Positions 47,414 to 55,388 of a DNA stretch of 64,000 nt are shown here, piece after piece. A program made the position numbers and the translations under genes. Under the pieces are notes generated by a model, which made no database searches, had not been told where the DNA came from, and worked only from the letters and a program-made list of their open reading frames with translations. The stretch lies in NCBI GenBank assembly GCA_019058445.1, contig JAHPZA010000006.1:955063-1019062 (forward strand). Direction: 5' to 3'. This DNA is from Promethearchaeota archaeon. GTDB taxonomy: Archaea > Asgardarchaeota > Lokiarchaeia > Sigyniarchaeales > SOKP01. How positions within the stretch are numbered: position 1 is the stretch's first letter; the number at the start of each line of letters is the position of its first letter.

Positions 47414-47851
47414 ATGATTCTCCAACCTCCTATAAAAGAAAACCCATTGGGACTTCTAGCTGTGTTTTCTTTCATGTTATTCCTTGTAAGCATTACTACA
47501 GGATTCATATTATGGTTAATGACTAAGAAAAAGTTTGCAAAATGGTATACAGATCATAATATTAAAAAAAAAACCATCCTAAAGCTACATTGTTATGCAT
47601 CTTATATTGCAGTAATTCTCGGTATCTTACATGGAATTGTAGAATATCAAGAATGCGAAACTTTATGGAGTATTAAATGGATTGCGGTTTATATAATGGG
47701 TGTCCTATGTTTTACTGGGGCGTTATTTCCTAAATTAAGTGAAATTTTACCTAATATAAGCAGGAAAAGAAAGATGACCGTATTGAGAATAATTCATTTT
47801 AGTTTACAAATTATAGTATTGGTTATTATAATTGACTTTTTATGGTTATAA
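47414..47851 (+). CDS. Four-helix membrane protein, cytochrome-b-like, TetR-linked
   Basis: About 145 residues with four hydrophobic helices (about 12-34, 57-78, 88-107, 123-143). Histidines fall inside or beside the helices (LKLHC, ILHGIVEY, RIIHFSLQ), a pattern seen in small b-type cytochrome or ferric-reductase-like membrane proteins. This is suggestive only. ATG 47414 is preferred; GTG 47396 is in frame. The divergent twin TetR operators place it under that regulator, so it may belong to a stress or ligand response. It converges on another membrane-protein gene. Confidence 0.6.
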   Translation: MILQPPIKENPLGLLAVFSFMLFLVSITTGFILWLMTKKKFAKWYTDHNIKKKTILKLHCYASYIAVILGILHGIVEYQECETLWSIKWIAVYIMGVLCFTGALFPKLSEILPNISRKRKMTVLRIIHFSLQIIVLVIIIDFLWL

Positions 47852-47886
47852 TGAGATATAAAATGGTTATAATGGGATATAAAATC

Positions 47887-47928
47887 AAAAAAAGAGAAAA
47901 AAGAAGGTTATAATCCGATTATTTTTTT
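47887..47928. repeat. adk-tail repeat, copy B
   Basis: A 42-base stretch identical to 50375-50416 (copy C). It contains GGTTATAATCCGATTATTTT and begins with an A-rich run. It lies just after the stop of the minus-strand membrane-protein gene. Read on the minus strand, ATAAT-CGG-ATTAT can form a short stem followed by a C/T-rich run, which could serve as a terminator. Confidence 0.65.
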
Positions 47929-47934
47929 AAAGTG

Positions 47935-48573
47935 CTAGTTTGTTTTAAGCAATAACCATTGCCTCTTAAAAAAGAGAGCCAAAACTAATATTGATCCCGA
48001 AGCCGTAATCATCCATGGTGAAGCTATAAGGAGTAAAGCAATGGAGAAAGTAGGGTAGAAATACACCAGAGAAATTATGGGGGTCATTAATGCATGAGCT
48101 AAAAAAAATCTTCTAACCCACCTTTCCATTCCCTGCTTGGCAAACACAGGAATTGCAAATAAACTCGCTAAACCCATGAATATATACCCCAATGCGTCAA
48201 CATCCCAGAAAAGTGAATGTGGTGTTTGATCTAGAACTTTAATCTCATCATAATTACCACTTAGAATCATAGGGATAACAGTTGCCATTTGAACAACATA
48301 GTTCAGAATAACATAAGTTGCATATATAGCGGAAAAAAGAACAGCTGCATGAGCCCAAATCATCTTATCTTCGGGTGCTGAATGATAAAGCGCAAGCATA
48401 GCAAGTATAAAAGGTACAGGAATTCCAAGTGAAAATCCATAAATTAGAATCGCATCTAAAGGAAATTTAATAGAACCTAGAAGTTGCAGAATCTGTGCTA
48501 TATCAAACCCCACACTTGCTATAAAAGCCATAAGTGCCGACCAATAACCAATCTTATAAATATTTTCATCCAT
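47935..48573 (-). CDS. Six-helix integral membrane protein
   Basis: 212 residues with about six hydrophobic segments (about 10-32, 40-62, 73-97, 125-143, 153-173, 176-200) and few charged residues in between. I do not recognise the family; the layout recalls DUF4386-like proteins without a clear motif. Charged or polar residues within helices are few (Asp24-type and His in YHSAPEDKMIWAHA). ATG 48573 is the start. It converges with the TetR-linked membrane protein and is divergent from the Lrp-type gene, 241 bases away. Its end is followed by repeat copy B. Confidence 0.65.
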   Translation of the reverse strand: MDENIYKIGYWSALMAFIASVGFDIAQILQLLGSIKFPLDAILIYGFSLGIPVPFILAMLALYHSAPEDKMIWAHAAVLFSAIYATYVILNYVVQMATVIPMILSGNYDEIKVLDQTPHSLFWDVDALGYIFMGLASLFAIPVFAKQGMERWVRRFFLAHALMTPIISLVYFYPTFSIALLLIASPWMITASGSILVLALFFKRQWLLLKTN

Positions 48574-48814
48574 ATTTTATTTATTTTAGCTTGGTTTTTT
48601 TTATTGTATTTCATCCAATTTTTTTAAAAAATTCTTGGACAAAATTTAATAGAGACATATTATATTTAAACCTTTTGTTTTTTATCTAATAAATAGCATT
48701 TCTTGTTGGATATTATCTAGTAAAAAAGATCTTTCATTAGAATATATATAGATAATCAGAGATTTATTAAATATTATACAAAAAATTTAAATCTTTAAAA
48801 AGTATTATTTAATT

Positions 48815-49264
48815 ATGGACGATTTAGATCATCAAATTCTTGAGAAATTACAGGAAAACGATAAATTATCATACAAAAAAATTGGTAAAGCTTTAAAAAA
48901 ACCAGCAAGCACCATCCATTTTAGAGTTAAAAAGATGATTGATGAAAAAATAATTATTAAATTTAGTGCAATCGTAGATATGGAAAAATTAGGTTATAAT
49001 ACAGTAGGATGGCTTGGATTGACAATAGATCCTTTGATGAGAGATGAAATTATTAAAAAACTTGCCTCGTATAAATTAATAAAAATGATTTCTTCTACTA
49101 CAGGAGATTATAATTTAATTCTACATATACTTGCTGAAAATGAGAAAAAATTATGGAGTTTTATTAGAGACAATATCCAAATAATCGAAGGGGTTCATGA
49201 TGTTCATGTAAGTTCCTCTTTAAAAATATATAAATGGGAAACTGCTTATTTTTTAAAATTATAA
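48815..49264 (+). CDS. Lrp/AsnC-family regulator
   Basis: 149 residues: an N-terminal winged helix-turn-helix (MDDLDHQILEKLQENDKLSY, then STIHFRVKKMIDEKII, about 1-52) and a C-terminal RAM/AsnC ligand domain (about 63-145) with the ISSTTGDYNLILHI core. Length is typical. It binds DNA as a dimer or octamer and responds to an amino acid or other small ligand. TTATCTA near 48706 and TAGATAA near 48750 form an inverted pair in the upstream region and may be its site. It ends 6 bases from the convergent E2-like gene. Confidence 0.9.
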   Translation: MDDLDHQILEKLQENDKLSYKKIGKALKKPASTIHFRVKKMIDEKIIIKFSAIVDMEKLGYNTVGWLGLTIDPLMRDEIIKKLASYKLIKMISSTTGDYNLILHILAENEKKLWSFIRDNIQIIEGVHDVHVSSSLKIYKWETAYFLKL

Positions 49265-49270
49265 AAATTT

Positions 49271-50089
49271 CTAAAATAATTCATCAAGGCTGAATCCACT
49301 TTCTAATAATTTTCCAAGTCGGGAAATAAACCTCGTTGCAGGAGCACCATCAACAATATCGTGATTTAATAAAACAGTCATAGTCAAGTATTCCCGAATT
49401 TCAATCCGATCATTAATGACTCCTGGTTTTTTGTTAATTCCTCCTATCCCAAACGCTAATGGATGAGCCGTAGTCGGAATAGGCCATCCAAATAGATTAC
49501 CGAACATTCCAACAGCAGTCACAACGATAGTTCCCATAAGCTGTTTGACTTTAATGGGGTTTTTAAGTGTATGTTTTAATAGAAATCTTCTAATAAATTT
49601 TGGCAAAGATACATAAAGATTCATCTTTTTATCAAGATTACCACTACCTAATACAGCAGCACGATTTACTTTTTCAGATTGAGCAGCTCTTATTTCATCA
49701 TGAATCTCCTTAATACTTTTTCCATTTGTTTTTCTAATCAAAAGAGGTAAGGGTACTTTAATTCCATTAACATCTCTTTCAACTATCGTTGAAATATCAA
49801 CATCTTCAAATCTAATTATTCTTTTACTTCCCTTCATTATAGAATGGACCTCTTTATGTTCACTTGCAGCTTGTCCTATACATTTCAAAAGCCATGCTGT
49901 AAAAGATATTTTAACACCAGTATCTTTTTCATATTTCCGAATAAATTCTCGACCTCTCGTAACATCAACTTCAATTAATCCTTTTACATAATGAACTTTA
50001 TCTCCCTGTGCAAGAAAATCAAGAGTAGGAATTCTTGCTTTTGGAAACTTTATAACTTCATAAGATCCAACATTTAGTTCTTTTTTCAC
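49271..50089 (-). CDS. Stand-alone 2-oxoacid dehydrogenase E2 acyltransferase core
   Basis: 272 residues corresponding only to the catalytic domain of dihydrolipoyl acyltransferases. The family's active-site motif is LLNHDIVDGAPATRF (HxxxDG) near residue 240, with SFTAWLLKCIGQAA near 60. There is no lipoyl domain and no peripheral-subunit-binding domain, both normally N-terminal, and no E1 or E3 gene nearby. It may work with lipoyl domains encoded elsewhere or transfer acyl groups from CoA directly. The start is GTG 50089. The sequence of the core is otherwise complete. Confidence 0.85.
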   Translation of the reverse strand: MKKELNVGSYEVIKFPKARIPTLDFLAQGDKVHYVKGLIEVDVTRGREFIRKYEKDTGVKISFTAWLLKCIGQAASEHKEVHSIMKGSKRIIRFEDVDISTIVERDVNGIKVPLPLLIRKTNGKSIKEIHDEIRAAQSEKVNRAAVLGSGNLDKKMNLYVSLPKFIRRFLLKHTLKNPIKVKQLMGTIVVTAVGMFGNLFGWPIPTTAHPLAFGIGGINKKPGVINDRIEIREYLTMTVLLNHDIVDGAPATRFISRLGKLLESGFSLDELF

Positions 50090-50374
50090 TCTGTATTAAC
50101 ATCTCTTCTTTTTTAAGGAAAATATAATAATAGATTTCTAGAGCTTTAATTATTCTCTATAAAAGGAATAATACAATTTAGATCTATTTAAATTGGAAAT
50201 AGTTAAAAAAAATTTAAATACATTATTAATAAATCTTAATTTTATATTTGTAAAAGTTGGATTAAGGAATCTGGTTCCCTTTAACTCCATTATTTATTTG
50301 CAAATTCAGAGTATTCTCAAAGGTGTGTAAAGAAAAAAAAAATTTCGGTGCATTAATCATTTCTAAATATCTTA

Positions 50375-50467
50375 AAAAAAAGAGAAAAAAGAAGGTTATA
50401 ATCCGATTATTTTTTTGATGTCGTCTTCGGTTAAGGCAAGCGTGTTTTCCGCATCGACCTTTTTCAG
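50375..50467. repeat. adk-tail repeat, copy C (longest)
   Basis: Bases 50375-50416 are identical to copy B, and 50396-50467 continue as a near-copy of the 3' end of adk (compare 52523-52597). It combines the A-rich flank, the short ATAAT...ATTAT stem and about 24 adk codons. Confidence 0.75.
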
Positions 50468-50479
50468 CAATTTTTTCTT
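50396..50479 (-). pseudogene. Remnant of the adk 3' end
   Basis: Read on the minus strand, this encodes KKVDAENTLALTEDDIKK plus IIGL and a stop. It matches the last residues of the intact adenylate kinase at 52.5 kb except for the final residue (Leu for Ile) and some changes before KKVD. It begins directly after the TGA of CMD copy 2, in the same frame. There is no start or catalytic part, so it is a fragment left by duplication or recombination. Confidence 0.8.
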
Positions 50480-50488
50480 TTTAGAAAT

Positions 50489-51220
50489 TCATATCATCTT
50501 GGGAATTTTAAGCTTTTGTGTCAGTGTTTTAAGACCTTCTTCTTGCTGAACGCCAAAGGAATTAAGTGCCATAGCATACATATTGTAGAATCCCACAGTG
50601 AAGACCAGATCTATAAGCTGGTCTGTATTATACCGCTCAGCTAGAGAATTCCAAGTCTCATCTGTAATAAAGGTGTCTAAATAGAGTTCGTCCACCGCAC
50701 GGAGCAATGTGGCATTAAAAGTATCCCACTCCTCGGCGTCTGGTCCTTCCATAATACGGTTGATTTCATTATCGGAGAGGTGCCCACCCGCCTTTGCACT
50801 AAGAGTATGATGCCCCCATTCATATTTCGAATAGCACAGCCATCCGATGCGAAGAATAAGAAGCTCTCTATCCCGGTCGGGGAGTGACGAAGAAAGTAAA
50901 TGATGTTTGAGCGTCGCAAGTCGTACATATAAATCTCTATTATTTGCCATTGTCGAATCATGATTGAAGATTGGAAAATACTTCGGAGCTTCGTCTATAC
51001 TTCCTCCTAAAAACGGAATTAGTGGTTTATACGCTTCAATGCCCCTTTGAACTGCTTTGTCAAATTCTGATTTATCCATCGCTGATTTTAGAACTTCCGT
51101 CGCCTTTACTCTTATTTTAATATATTCATCTTTTTCCATGAGAGGGATTCTGGGCTTGGAAAGCCGTACATGTTTACGTGGCTCTATTTTTCTTATCACT
51201 TCTCCTTCTTGATTACTCAT
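50489..51220 (-). CDS. Carboxymuconolactone decarboxylase (CMD) family protein, copy 2
   Basis: About 243 residues, paralogous to the CMD protein at 43.8 kb (shared MSNQ start, DRELLILRIGWLC, KYEWGHHTLSA, LSDNEINRIMEGPDA and C-terminal IPKM). Family Glu and His are present. AGGGTGA lies about 10 bases before ATG 51220; a GTG 12 bases further up also lies in frame. It sits between two adk-tail repeats, with an adk remnant right behind its stop, so it probably arrived or was copied as part of a duplication. Substrate unknown. Confidence 0.82.
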   Translation of the reverse strand: MSNQEGEVIRKIEPRKHVRLSKPRIPLMEKDEYIKIRVKATEVLKSAMDKSEFDKAVQRGIEAYKPLIPFLGGSIDEAPKYFPIFNHDSTMANNRDLYVRLATLKHHLLSSSLPDRDRELLILRIGWLCYSKYEWGHHTLSAKAGGHLSDNEINRIMEGPDAEEWDTFNATLLRAVDELYLDTFITDETWNSLAERYNTDQLIDLVFTVGFYNMYAMALNSFGVQQEEGLKTLTQKLKIPKMI

Positions 51221-51382
51221 TACATATTTCACCCTTTAATTTTGCTTTTTTATTATTTTAATTGTTGATTTTTCTAATTTATACAATATTGTGAAAAAAT
51301 TTCGTTATACGAAATAGGTTTATTTTATTAATAAAATTTACATTTCTGTAAATTTGCTTATTCAAAATTATTCAAAAATTTT

Positions 51383-51443
51383 TCTTAAAATTGATGAAAT
51401 TTGCTCGAAATAAAAAAAAGAGAATAAAGAAGGTTATAATCCG
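51383..51443. repeat. adk-tail repeat, copy D
   Basis: Aligns without gaps to copy A (46615-46675), about 51 of 61 bases identical, including GGTTATAATCCG. It lies after the stop of the beta-helix gene and upstream of CMD copy 2. It lacks the downstream GATTATTTTT part (CCGTCTAACC instead). Confidence 0.55.
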
Positions 51444-51480
51444 TCTAACCTGTTTTTTATGGAATAACTTTAAATCACAA

Positions 51481-52455
51481 TTAAGTTGTTAAATGATTAA
51501 TCTTATCAATTGCATTTTTTTTAATTTTTTTTATAATGCAATTTTTTAAAGTAATAGTACCCGCTAATTTTTTAAAAGTTTTGAGGATCTGAATATCCGA
51601 ATTTTCAATGATAACATCTTTAGATGCTCCGAATTTAAGAATATTTGTGCTAATACTCTTCATTTTTATATCTGAGCAAAATTTTAAATTGATATATTCC
51701 GAAAAACTACAATTTTCGAAGATTATGTGTTGAGAATCTATTAATTTAACATATTTTAATTTAAAATTTTTAAAAATTAGAAAATGTCTATTCTTAATAA
51801 TTTTTCGTAGGTCAAACTCTTGGTTATTTTGATCAAAATAATCAAAAATTGCCGGATCTGCTTTAGTTCCATTTCCCTTACATATTAATTCTGTTAATAA
51901 ACCGAGACCTCCTACAGAAAATGTTTTATAATTCTCTAATAGTGGTTTTTGGATGATTTTGCTATCGTATTCATACCGCCTATGGACTTGATTATTTTCA
52001 AATATATTTCCTCTACTTAAATGAAGTATATCCCAAAAGATGTTCCAAATTTCACAATTTTTGAAAACATTATTAAAGCATTTGTATAATTGAAACCACT
52101 CTTGGGATCTTGAATCTTCAAAAGAACAATTATGGCAAACAATGAACAACACTGAATCACACCTAATTTTTTGAATTTTTATATAAGAACAATAACAAAG
52201 GTTTAAAATTTCAAATGTGGTATTTTCGATTGTAATATTTTTTGAATATAATAAATTGACATACTTAAGGGTACAATCTTTTATTAGAATATATAAATCT
52301 GATTCCATAATATCAAAATCAGTAGGCAATCTCAAGAACGAGTCAATAACTAAAGGATCTTCTTTTGATCCACTCCCCTTACAATTTATTTCGAATTCTT
52401 CAATTTTCGCAAAATTTCTCCATCTACTATAATTTCTTCTTAAAGTAAGTTTCAT
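51481..52455 (-). CDS. Right-handed beta-helix protein with internal duplication
   Basis: About 324 residues. Two similar modules, each opening with CKGSGSKEDP or CKGNGTKADP and running through LKYVNLLYSKNITIENTTF or LKYVKLIDSQHIIFENCSF, show the short repeating strands of a parallel beta-helix (repeats such as IxIENTxF, FENCxF). ATG 52455 (MKLTLRRNYSRWR) is preferred; a start at 52533 would overlap adk. No signal peptide or membrane helix is seen, and no pectate-lyase catalytic motif. Its role is unknown; it could bind carbohydrate or protein. Confidence 0.65.
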   Translation of the reverse strand: MKLTLRRNYSRWRNFAKIEEFEINCKGSGSKEDPLVIDSFLRLPTDFDIMESDLYILIKDCTLKYVNLLYSKNITIENTTFEILNLCYCSYIKIQKIRCDSVLFIVCHNCSFEDSRSQEWFQLYKCFNNVFKNCEIWNIFWDILHLSRGNIFENNQVHRRYEYDSKIIQKPLLENYKTFSVGGLGLLTELICKGNGTKADPAIFDYFDQNNQEFDLRKIIKNRHFLIFKNFKLKYVKLIDSQHIIFENCSFSEYINLKFCSDIKMKSISTNILKFGASKDVIIENSDIQILKTFKKLAGTITLKNCIIKKIKKNAIDKINHLTT

Positions 52456-52501
52456 CTTACATCCATAATATATTTCAATATAAACTTCTTTGCTCCAAAT
52501 A

Positions 52502-52597
52502 GAAAAAAAAAGAAAAAAAAGGTTATATTCCAATTATTTTTTTGATGTCGTCTTCGGTTAGTGCAAGCGTGTTTTCCGCGTCGACTTTTTTCACTAA
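52502..52597. repeat. adk-tail repeat, parental copy E
   Basis: The end of the intact adk (stop 52523-52525) with its A-rich flank. It is the source-like copy for C and, more weakly, A, B and D. Copy E differs from B and C in the centre (GGTTATATTCCAATTATTTT). Confidence 0.65.
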
Positions 52598-53191
52598 TCC
52601 TTTTTTTTCATAGTATTCGATTACGGGTTTGGCATTTTTTTCATAGGTGTCTAACCGGTTTTTAAGGGTTTCTTCGGTGTCATCGCTTCTCTGAATAAAC
52701 TCTATTTCAGCTCCACATTTATCGCACTTCCATTTGTTCTCCCCTATTTGGACTTTAGGCTGGAGTGTGTATTTGTTGTAAATCTCGCCGCACTCAGGGC
52801 AGCCGAACCTTCCGAGGATCCTTTTTGTGATTATATCTCTGCCAATTTCCAGCAAGAGCAATATATCTACTTCAGATATTGTTGATAATGCTTCACTTTG
52901 CGCTAAGGTTCTTGGAAAACCATCTAGCAAAAATCCATGCTGCTTAACATCATCCTGATTTAACCTATCCCGCACCATATCAATCACTACATCATCCGGA
53001 ACGAGTTCGCCTTTATCCATGTACCCTTTAGCTTTTAGACCTAAAGGTGTTTGATTCTTTAAATTTTCGCGAAAAATATCGCCAGTGCTTATATGAGCAA
53101 TGTTTGGTAATACTCGTTTGATTTGCCCCGAAAAGGTCCCTTTACCCGCGCCAGGGGGGCCAAATAATATTAATTTTTTCATATCTATCAT
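52523..53191 (-). CDS. adk: Adenylate kinase, long zinc-lid type
   Basis: 222 residues catalysing ATP + AMP to 2 ADP. Walker A GPPGAGKGT (11-19), the AMP-site STGDIFR (about 35-41), FPRT (LLDGFPRTL, about 87-95), and a long lid with four cysteines (CPECGEIYN and CDKCG) that binds zinc. Long-lid Adk is the bacterial-like form also found in several archaeal groups. Both ATG 53191 and ATG 53182 are possible. A variant of the shared promoter motif is 58 bases upstream. Its 3' end has been copied elsewhere in this region. Confidence 0.96.
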   Translation of the reverse strand: MIDMKKLILFGPPGAGKGTFSGQIKRVLPNIAHISTGDIFRENLKNQTPLGLKAKGYMDKGELVPDDVVIDMVRDRLNQDDVKQHGFLLDGFPRTLAQSEALSTISEVDILLLLEIGRDIITKRILGRFGCPECGEIYNKYTLQPKVQIGENKWKCDKCGAEIEFIQRSDDTEETLKNRLDTYEKNAKPVIEYYEKKGLVKKVDAENTLALTEDDIKKIIGI

Positions 53192-53248
53192 TCAAATCTA
53201 ATTTAAGTTATAAAATTAGTATCATTTAATTGTCAAAAAGATTTAAAA

Positions 53249-53265
53249 TTTATAATCTTACATCC
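53249..53265 (-). promoter_or_regulatory. Shared promoter motif (variant), adk
   Basis: On the minus strand GGATGTAAGATTATAAA: the same GGATGTAAGA flank as CMD copy 1 with the TATA core shortened by one T. It is 58 bases from the start codon. Confidence 0.5.
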
Positions 53266-53380
53266 TACTATTCATCAATTTTTTTTTTAGAAAAATAAAC
53301 CGTAAAATCGGAAAAATAAATTAAAATTTAGTTTGAGAAATGATTTAATCTATTATTTTTATTGAATAAACTTTCCGAAG

Positions 53381-54298
53381 TCACACCGAAAGCAATAAGG
53401 AGGGGGCATGTGGATAACGTAAGAGAAATTCGATAAATTTCGATAAATTTTTGACATTTTGATAAACATTTTCATTTTTTATTTTAAAATACTCGAAAAA
53501 ATCATCTATGCTATTTTTTTTATCGGATGGGGCTTCAGAAATGATTTTTTTTACCTCCTCAAAATCGAACGAATTTAGCAATTTAAAATTATAATTATTA
53601 GCATATTCAGATAACAGGAAAAGATAATAAACGCTTACATCCCAAGGATTTAAAAATAGAGAAGGTTTATTCCCATCTTCTGCATTTTCCCCTCTAGTTA
53701 AAAATGTATCTGTTGTTTGTGGGACCACCATATTGAAAGTAATATTGTCTTTTTTAAACTCCTTAGTGAGTGCTTTCATCAATCCAACTAACCCATACTC
53801 TGCTATAATATATGGTAGACGGAAAGGTCTGGTAATTGCCATGGTGGCTAAAAAATACATACTTCCTGTTAAGACGAATCTAGCTTTATCTTTTTTATCA
53901 TCAATTTTTAAATAAGGATATGAAGCTCTAAAAGTATAATAAACACCCATAATATGGACATCTAAAATTTTCCGGAATACATTAAGATCATAGGTTAATG
54001 AAGGCTGGGTATCATGCCATCCTGCATTTGCTACAACTCCATTTAAAGGCCCGAGGTCTTCATGAAAATTCTTAAAAATAGTTTTAACTTGTACAAGGTC
54101 AGTAATATCTCCCTCATGAACAGAAATCTTAACTCCAGTATTTATTTTTTCAATTTCATTCTTGACCTTATTTAAGTCACCTAAGGTACGTGAAGTTAAT
54201 CCAATATTCGCACCTTCTTTAGCGCACAATAATGCAATATATTTACCGATTCCTCGGCCTGAACCTGTTATAGCGATATTTTTATTTTCTAATAACAT
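53381..54298 (-). CDS. Short-chain dehydrogenase/reductase with YxxxE in place of YxxxK
   Basis: 305 residues. The Rossmann loop TGSGRGIG (11-18), NAG (91-93) and the active Ser146 are normal, but the catalytic Tyr163 is followed by IIAE: Glu167 stands where SDR enzymes have Lys. The codon is GAG, one base from AAG. A C-terminal extension of about 60 residues (after 245) is unusual for classical SDRs and may cover the active site. It may have lost ordinary oxidoreductase activity or use another proton relay. A weaker TATA-like box (ATTATAAAT) is about 120 bases upstream. Confidence 0.85.
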   Translation of the reverse strand: MLLENKNIAITGSGRGIGKYIALLCAKEGANIGLTSRTLGDLNKVKNEIEKINTGVKISVHEGDITDLVQVKTIFKNFHEDLGPLNGVVANAGWHDTQPSLTYDLNVFRKILDVHIMGVYYTFRASYPYLKIDDKKDKARFVLTGSMYFLATMAITRPFRLPYIIAEYGLVGLMKALTKEFKKDNITFNMVVPQTTDTFLTRGENAEDGNKPSLFLNPWDVSVYYLFLLSEYANNYNFKLLNSFDFEEVKKIISEAPSDKKNSIDDFFEYFKIKNENVYQNVKNLSKFIEFLLRYPHAPSLLLSV

Positions 54299-54520
54299 AT
54301 TATTTCCTTATTTTTTTCATTCTTTTGAATTTCTTAGATAAATAATCTGTTTGATTATTTATAGATTTGCGAGTATAATAAAATTTAAAATTGAATTAAG
54401 CTCCAAAAACTGATCCCAAATTTATAATCTAATATCTAATTATAATTCAACAACAAAAAATAAGGATTATTTATTGAGATTAACGGAGATTAAGATTTTT
54501 TTACCAAAAACAGGTATCTT

Positions 54521-55309
54521 ATGAAGGTAAATAAAAGACAAGAAGTATATAAAACTCATCGCAAAAAGGAGCTTTATATCTATATTTTTGAATCTGAAAA
54601 GCGAAATGGAAATGAACTTTTATCCGCTATCGTGTTTTTTCATGGCGGCGGTTGGTTTAGCGGAAGCCCTATGCAGTTTTTCCCGCATTGCGAGTATTTC
54701 GCCAAACGAGGTATGATCGCTTTTTCGGCAGAATATCGTATAAGAAGTAAACATAGAACATCACCAATAGAAAGCGTAATCGACGGAAAATCAGTTATTT
54801 GCTGGATTCGGAATCATTCATTAGAGTTAGGAATTGATTCGAATAAAATTATCGCAGCAGGAGGATCAGCAGGAGGACATGTAGCCTTATGTAGTGCAAT
54901 AATTGAAGGATATGAGCCAGAGTCTATTGATTGCCCTATGGGTTCAAAGCCAAATGCTCTAGTATTATTTAATCCCGTAGTCGATACGGTGTCAGATCCA
55001 CGAATAGCGGGTTTAATTAAAGGAGATGCTATGGATATATCACCCATACATCATATCAAAAAAGATCTCCCACCAATTATCATATTTCATGGAACCAGTG
55101 ATAAAATTATCCCCTTTAAGGATGTGGAACTCTTTAGTACCAAAGTGAAGGAAATGGGGAATTTCTGCGAACTTGTAGCATTTGAGAGAAAAGGACATGC
55201 ATTTTTTAATTATGGTGTGTACAAGAATAAACCTTATTACGAGACAGTCCGAGCAACTGACAAATTTCTTAGTGTTTTAGGTTACTTAAAGAGTGAACCC
55301 GTAATATAG
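54521..55309 (+). CDS. HSL/BD-FAE-like alpha/beta hydrolase
   Basis: 262 residues with the oxyanion motif HGGGW (41-45), nucleophile Ser116 in GGSAGGH (114-120), an acid in GTSDKIIPF and the catalytic His in RKGHAFFNYG near the C-terminus. It resembles hormone-sensitive-lipase-like and BD-FAE (feruloyl/acetylxylan) esterases. No signal peptide. It is divergent from the SDR gene (222-base gap) and convergent with the small MPYV protein. An ester of a plant-type or sugar acid is a reasonable guess in view of the other esterases. Confidence 0.87.
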   Translation: MKVNKRQEVYKTHRKKELYIYIFESEKRNGNELLSAIVFFHGGGWFSGSPMQFFPHCEYFAKRGMIAFSAEYRIRSKHRTSPIESVIDGKSVICWIRNHSLELGIDSNKIIAAGGSAGGHVALCSAIIEGYEPESIDCPMGSKPNALVLFNPVVDTVSDPRIAGLIKGDAMDISPIHHIKKDLPPIIIFHGTSDKIIPFKDVELFSTKVKEMGNFCELVAFERKGHAFFNYGVYKNKPYYETVRATDKFLSVLGYLKSEPVI

Positions 55310-55388
55310 CATTCAATTGTAGGATTAAAAAATATAACAACAATAAAGGAAAAAAAAGGAAGTTTAAGATTTTTTTATTATATTTTAA

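Larger units (their letters stand above)
50090..50488. other. 399-base gap with adk remnant at its right end
   Basis: The left part (50090-50370) is AT-rich promoter-like DNA for the E2 gene with no coding potential I can support; TTTAAATAC-like boxes lie near 50212-50222. The right part holds repeat copy C and the adk 3' remnant, which run up to the CMD copy 2 stop. Confidence 0.5.

Noticed and set aside
50320..50345. A-rich runs near the repeats as possible insertion-element ends
   Set aside because: No transposase, no terminal inverted repeats and no target duplication were found; the repeats match adk instead.
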